The notes below the pieces were generated by a model. That model had not been told where the DNA came from. It searched no databases and saw only the letters and a list, made by a program, of their open reading frames with translations. Below are positions 57,224 through 64,000 of a DNA stretch of 64,000 nucleotides, piece by piece. Made by a program: the position numbers and the translations under genes. Within the stretch, counting starts at the first letter, position 1. Every line of letters begins with the position of its first letter. The stretch comes from Bin5 sp965200615 (GTDB lineage: Bacteria > Chloroflexota > Anaerolineae > Caldilineales > Caldilineaceae): contig OZ241377.1 in the NCBI GenBank assembly GCA_965200615.1, forward strand, positions 2,728,001 through 2,792,000, read 5' to 3'.

Positions 57224-58366
57224 ATGAACAGTGCTACGATCTCCGCCATCGAGTGGGGCACACTTGTGGGCCAGCGTCCCCGGCAAGCAGGCTGCAACTC
57301 CCGCCTGGCCGTTCACGGCAACGACGTCCAGGTGCCTCTGGCTCGTATAACCACGACTGATGGTACGTCGGGATTCGGCGCCTGCCGGCCCTTGACCCAG
57401 CAGGAAGCACACGCCTATCTCGGCGAACGCGTCGACGACCTCATCGACGTCGCAAACGGCGTTGCGCCGCGAGCTGCAGCCCTGGAGTTTCCGCTGTGGG
57501 ACCTGCACGGCCAGCGCACGGGCCGCCCGGTCTACCAACTTCTGGCGGAATCGGCCGGCAAGACCGTTTCCGAGCCCCCGCTGGTCCGCTGCTACGATAC
57601 CTCCCTCTATATCGACGACCTGCACCTCGCGACCGACGAAGAGGGTGCAGCCCTCATCGCCTCCGAAGCTCGCTTCGGCTATGAGCACGGCCACCGCTCC
57701 TTCAAGATCAAGGTCGGCCGCGGCGCCCGCCACATGCCACTCCTCGAAGGCAATCTGCGCGACATAGCCGTGATCCGCGCCGTGCGCGCCGAAGTCGGCC
57801 CAGACGCCGCTATCCTTATCGACGCCAACAACGGCTACAATCTCAACATTTCCAAGCAGATCCTCGCCGAAACCGCCGACTGTAACCTCTTCTGGCTTGA
57901 AGAAGCCTTTCACGAAGACGGCGCACTCTACGAGGATCTGCATGACTGGATCGAGCGCGAGGGTCTGTCAACAAACATCGCCGACGGCGAGGGTCTGGCC
58001 TCCCCCATGCTGCTGGACTACGCCCGCGACGGATTCGTCGACATCATTCAGTACGATATCTTCAGCCACGGCATGACCAACTGGCTGGAAACCGGGGCCC
58101 GCCTGGACGGTTGGGACGTTGGCGCCGCGCCCCATCACTACGGACGCCACATCGGTAACTATGTCTCCGGTCATCTCGCCGCCGCCGTCGACGGCTTTCT
58201 CTTTATCGAATGGGACGAGGTCTCAACGCCCGGACTTGACGGCTCGGCCTATCAGGTGGACGAAGGGTATGTGCGCATGCCGGACGCGCCCGGTTTCGCG
58301 CTGAGCCTGGATGAGGAACTCTTCCAGCAAGCTGTGGCGTCGAACGGCTTTGCCGTACGCCAGTAA
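57224..58366 (+). CDS. Enolase-superfamily enzyme, tandem copy 1
   Basis: A 380-residue MR/MLE-type protein. K161 and K163 (FKIKVGRG), D200 (ILIDANNGY), E226/E227 (WLEEAF), D254/E256 (IADGEG) and H304/H305 (APHHYG) give the metal triad and general acid/base residues. Reaction not assignable: dehydration, epimerisation or cycloisomerisation of an acid sugar are all possible. AAGGAGGAAGAG precedes the ATG. A second copy follows 131 bases later. Confidence 0.85.
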   Translation: MNSATISAIEWGTLVGQRPRQAGCNSRLAVHGNDVQVPLARITTTDGTSGFGACRPLTQQEAHAYLGERVDDLIDVANGVAPRAAALEFPLWDLHGQRTGRPVYQLLAESAGKTVSEPPLVRCYDTSLYIDDLHLATDEEGAALIASEARFGYEHGHRSFKIKVGRGARHMPLLEGNLRDIAVIRAVRAEVGPDAAILIDANNGYNLNISKQILAETADCNLFWLEEAFHEDGALYEDLHDWIEREGLSTNIADGEGLASPMLLDYARDGFVDIIQYDIFSHGMTNWLETGARLDGWDVGAAPHHYGRHIGNYVSGHLAAAVDGFLFIEWDEVSTPGLDGSAYQVDEGYVRMPDAPGFALSLDEELFQQAVASNGFAVRQ

Positions 58367-58497
58367 CGGAACCGGCCTCGACGACTTCACGCCGATTCAG
58401 TTGTCTCATCATCACAGGCGGAGCATCATATTGGCGCTGGCGCACAATCTTTTCTACAATTCCCGATAGCTGGCCGAAAGTCGCAGGAGATTCGCAA

Positions 58498-59643
58498 ATG
58501 CGCGGCGCGCGTATTGCTTCAATCGAATGGGGAACCCTGATGGGCTGCCGACCCCGCCTGGCCGGTTACAATGCCCGCAAAAAAGACGACCACGGGTGGG
58601 AGGCGCCCGTTTCCCTTGCGCGCATCACAACCGCCGATGGAGCCGCCGGCTTCGGCCTCAGCAATCTTACCCGCCGGCAGGCCGAACTGTTTCTCGGTTC
58701 GCCCCTGAACGACCTGATCACTGCCGAAAACGGTGTCGACCAAAAGGCTTTCGCCATCGAGGGTCCCCTCTGGGACCTGCTCGGCCAACGCACCAGCCGC
58801 CCCGTCTACCGGATCCTGGCAGACCGCGCCGGCAAGAAAGTGGCCGAGCCCCTGCGCGTGCCCTGCTACGACACCACCCTGTTGATCGACGACCTGCACC
58901 TTTCCACCGACGAAGAGGGTACCGCTCTGATCGCCTCGGAGGCCCGCTTCGGCTACGAGCATGGGCGCCGCGCCTTCAAGATTAAAGTGGGCCGCGGCGC
59001 GCGACACATGCCTCTTGAGGAAGGGAACCGCCGCGACATAGCCGTCGTCCGGGCAGTACGCGCCGCGGTCGGACCCGATGCCGCCATCCTCATCGACGCC
59101 AACAACGGCTATACGCTCAACATCACCAAACAGATCCTGAGCGAAACCGCAGACTGCGACATCTTCTGGCTGGAGGAAGCATTCCACGAGGATGATGAGC
59201 TCTACGAGGACCTGCATGCCTGGATCGCGCGGAAGGGCCTGTCCGTCCTCATCGCCGACGGCGAAGGATCCGCCTCGCCTCACCTGCTGAAGTACGCCCG
59301 CAGAGGGATCGTCGACGTTGTCCAATACGACATCTTCAGCTACGGCATGACAAAATGGCTGGAAACCGCGCCCAAACTGGACGCCTGGAACGTTCGCGCC
59401 GCGCCCCATCACTATGGACGCCATTTGGGCAACTTCGTCTCCGGCCACCTCGCTCCCGCCATCGAAAACTTTGCCTTCGTCGAATGGGACGAGCTCACCA
59501 CCCCCGGCCTGGACACATCCGCCTATGCAGTGAATGACGGATTTGTAACCCTGCCGCGAGTGTCCGGTTTCGGCCTGAGTCTGGACGAAAGCCTCTTCCA
59601 GCAAGCCGTGAATGAAAACGGCTTTGTCGCGAAAAGCAGTTAA
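58498..59643 (+). CDS. Enolase-superfamily enzyme, tandem copy 2
   Basis: A 381-residue paralogue with the same active-site set (FKIKVGRG, DANNGY, WLEEAF, IADGEG, APHHYG). The central barrel is about 85% identical by eye, while the N-terminal capping domain, which sets substrate specificity in this superfamily, differs more (an extra basic stretch KKDDHGWE). Retained catalysis with altered specificity is likely. GGAG precedes the ATG. Confidence 0.85.
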   Translation: MRGARIASIEWGTLMGCRPRLAGYNARKKDDHGWEAPVSLARITTADGAAGFGLSNLTRRQAELFLGSPLNDLITAENGVDQKAFAIEGPLWDLLGQRTSRPVYRILADRAGKKVAEPLRVPCYDTTLLIDDLHLSTDEEGTALIASEARFGYEHGRRAFKIKVGRGARHMPLEEGNRRDIAVVRAVRAAVGPDAAILIDANNGYTLNITKQILSETADCDIFWLEEAFHEDDELYEDLHAWIARKGLSVLIADGEGSASPHLLKYARRGIVDVVQYDIFSYGMTKWLETAPKLDAWNVRAAPHHYGRHLGNFVSGHLAPAIENFAFVEWDELTTPGLDTSAYAVNDGFVTLPRVSGFGLSLDESLFQQAVNENGFVAKSS

Positions 59644-59705
59644 CATGAACCGTCATGCAGCAACCCGGAACCACGACATACAAGCCGCGACCATCGAGTT
59701 GAGCA

Positions 59706-62795
<3,090 letters not shown>

Positions 62796-62882
62796 TCGAC
62801 TGAACTGTCCATTCCAGCCGGGAAGATTCGGCTGATTGCTGGACACAAATCGGAAACTGAAAATCCAGAGGAGAAGAAAAAA

Positions 62883-63683
62883 ATGGATACCGACTATCTT
62901 GCAGGGGAAAAAGCGAGCGACGAGCAGATTGACGCCTGGGTGGACCAGTTTCATCGCGAAGGCTGCCTCTTCCTGCGCAACATGCTGCCGCCGGACTGGA
63001 CCGGCCAGATGCGCGCCGACCTGGAAGCGGCTCTGCGTGACAATCCAAACGGCCTCAACAACAAGAGCCATCGCGCCCACCTCGCCCACCGCATGTTCGA
63101 GACCAGTGCCGCCAACCTGCGCCTGTTCGACATGGAGCCGATGGTCTCACTGGCCGAAGCGATTATCGGGACGGACTGCCACGTCATCCACAACAACTCC
63201 TTCATCTCCCCTCCCGGCGGAGGGCTCGATGGCTGGCATCAGGACGACCGGCCCCACTATATCGTCAAGGGCGGCGACGCCCCGGCCAACGTGCATCTGC
63301 CCGTCCTCTTCTTCACCGCCAACTACTACCTGACCGACGTCATCGAAATCGAGCACGGCGGCACGGAAACCATTCCAGGATCACATCTCTTCGGCGCCAG
63401 CCCGCCCCGCCAGCTCGACGGCACCGAGTGGGAAGAGCGCATCCAGTACAACCTGGGGCCCGCCGGCAGCGTGGTCCTCTTCAACAACCAGGTCTGGCAC
63501 CGCGGCGGCCCCAACCGCAGTCAGCGCACCCGCTACATCACCCAGGTCACCTACGCTAGGCGCATCGTCGGCCACAAGTACTACCCGTTCATGAACTACA
63601 CCATGCCCGAGCACGTCTATGCAGGCGCCGATGACCGGCTGCGGCGGCTCCTTGGATTCCTTCCGCACGGCTCCTATGGATAG
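62883..63683 (+). CDS. Phytanoyl-CoA dioxygenase family protein
   Basis: A 266-residue Fe(II)/2-oxoglutarate-dependent oxygenase. The metal triad is H119 and D121 (GWHQDD) with H206 (VWHRGGPN); R215 or R217 would bind 2-oxoglutarate. Bacterial members hydroxylate diverse small molecules, and phytanoyl-CoA is rarely the real substrate. GAGGAG lies upstream of the ATG. The following gene is an SDR, a common partner for oxidising the new alcohol. Confidence 0.85.
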   Translation: MDTDYLAGEKASDEQIDAWVDQFHREGCLFLRNMLPPDWTGQMRADLEAALRDNPNGLNNKSHRAHLAHRMFETSAANLRLFDMEPMVSLAEAIIGTDCHVIHNNSFISPPGGGLDGWHQDDRPHYIVKGGDAPANVHLPVLFFTANYYLTDVIEIEHGGTETIPGSHLFGASPPRQLDGTEWEERIQYNLGPAGSVVLFNNQVWHRGGPNRSQRTRYITQVTYARRIVGHKYYPFMNYTMPEHVYAGADDRLRRLLGFLPHGSYG

Positions 63684-63750
63684 CAGCCGGCGCATGGCGC
63701 AACCATGACCCGTCCCTGGCCATGGCATCCGAACTCGCGAGGATCTGAAG

Positions 63751-64000
63751 ATGAAGGGAATCGCCGGCAAGCGGGTCTTTGTATCCGCTGCAGCCGCAGG
63801 AATCGGACGCGCCATTGCCGATCACTTCCTCCAGGCAGGCGCACACGTGCGCATCTGTGATATCGACGAAGCCGCCCTGGCCCGGTTGGAGGGCAGGCAG
63901 GATCGGCTCTCAGGCGTTCGCGCTGACGTGGCTGACCCCGATCAGTTGGCGTCTGTTTTCAAAACTGTGGCCCAGGATCTCGGCGGGCTGGATGTGCTGG
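63751..64000 (+). CDS. Short-chain dehydrogenase/reductase, 5' part only
   Basis: The gene runs off the right edge. About 83 residues are visible, starting MKGIAGKRVFVSAAAAGIGR with the SDR nucleotide loop (variant AAAAGIGRA instead of TGxxxGIG), then ICDIDEAALARLEG and GVRADVADPDQLASVF. The acidic residue after the second strand (CDID) indicates NAD+ preference. GAGG precedes the ATG. Probably co-transcribed with the dioxygenase. Confidence 0.8.
   Translation, partial: MKGIAGKRVFVSAAAAGIGRAIADHFLQAGAHVRICDIDEAALARLEGRQDRLSGVRADVADPDQLASVFKTVAQDLGGLDVL

Noticed and set aside
56068..57297. 409-residue minus-strand frame
   Set aside because: It mirrors the second epimerase gene and its flanks; the plus strand shows catalytic motifs and a ribosome-binding site.

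Overview
The window looks like a chromosomal segment of a GC-rich heterotrophic bacterium, most likely a Chloroflexota (Anaerolineae/Caldilineae type). This rests on gene content rather than a phylogenetic marker: a fused GlyQ-GlyS glycyl-tRNA synthetase, the B12-radical SAM/DUF2344 pair, several carbohydrate ABC importers that lack their own ATPase, and many Gfo/Idh, enolase-superfamily, sugar-isomerase and phytanoyl-CoA dioxygenase type genes. No rRNA, phage, plasmid or CRISPR locus was seen.

Layout. 1-1350: 5' part of an AAC(3)-like acetyltransferase gene (minus), then insertion-sequence debris with a decayed ISKra4-like transposase, and a consensus promoter followed by a tRNA T-arm-like element. 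1355-4362: radical SAM/DUF2344 operon. 4411-10342 (minus): ABC importer operon (binding protein, two permeases) ending in a neutral-ceramidase-like protein and a Gfo/Idh oxidoreductase. 10678-12999: membrane protein-SPFH fusion and a LecA-like secreted protein. 13075-21852 (minus): RidA, a small conserved protein, an aminotransferase and an RraA-like protein; a cytochrome c lipoprotein with an M19 dipeptidase; a divergent GroEL paralogue with a beta-propeller partner; threonine synthase. 22263-26229: ABC-2 exporter (ATPase and two permeases), followed by a decayed DUF433/DUF5615 toxin-antitoxin pair.

27090-33236: purM, an enoyl-CoA hydratase, a voltage-gated K+ channel, tRNA-Val(CAC), a small membrane protein, a clan-A glycoside hydrolase lipoprotein and moaB. 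33405-38178: a short IS-end element, a promoter overlapped by a perfect inverted repeat, and a second carbohydrate importer with a TIM-barrel isomerase. 38276-44712 (minus): a ScyD-like/HbpS fusion, a triple-LysM cytochrome c, a degenerate J-domain/SH3 protein, and KDG kinase with KDPG aldolase.

44980-53443: an oligopeptide-type transport operon with TldD/TldE proteases embedded in it and a second binding protein that has no signal peptide. 53475-59643: a sugar-acid catabolic cluster with an MR-type dehydratase, two tandem epimerases and two tandem enolase-superfamily enzymes. 59706-64000: glyQS, a phytanoyl-CoA dioxygenase and the start of an SDR gene cut by the window edge.

Functionally the segment is dominated by uptake and oxidation of plant- or algal-type carbohydrates and acids: three importers, KDG/KDPG enzymes, sugar-acid dehydratases and dehydrogenases. 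Housekeeping genes (purM, thrC, glyQS, moaB, tRNA-Val) are interspersed. Two toxin-antitoxin loci are in decay, each with one in-frame TGA. All family assignments were made by reading the sequence; none was checked against a database.
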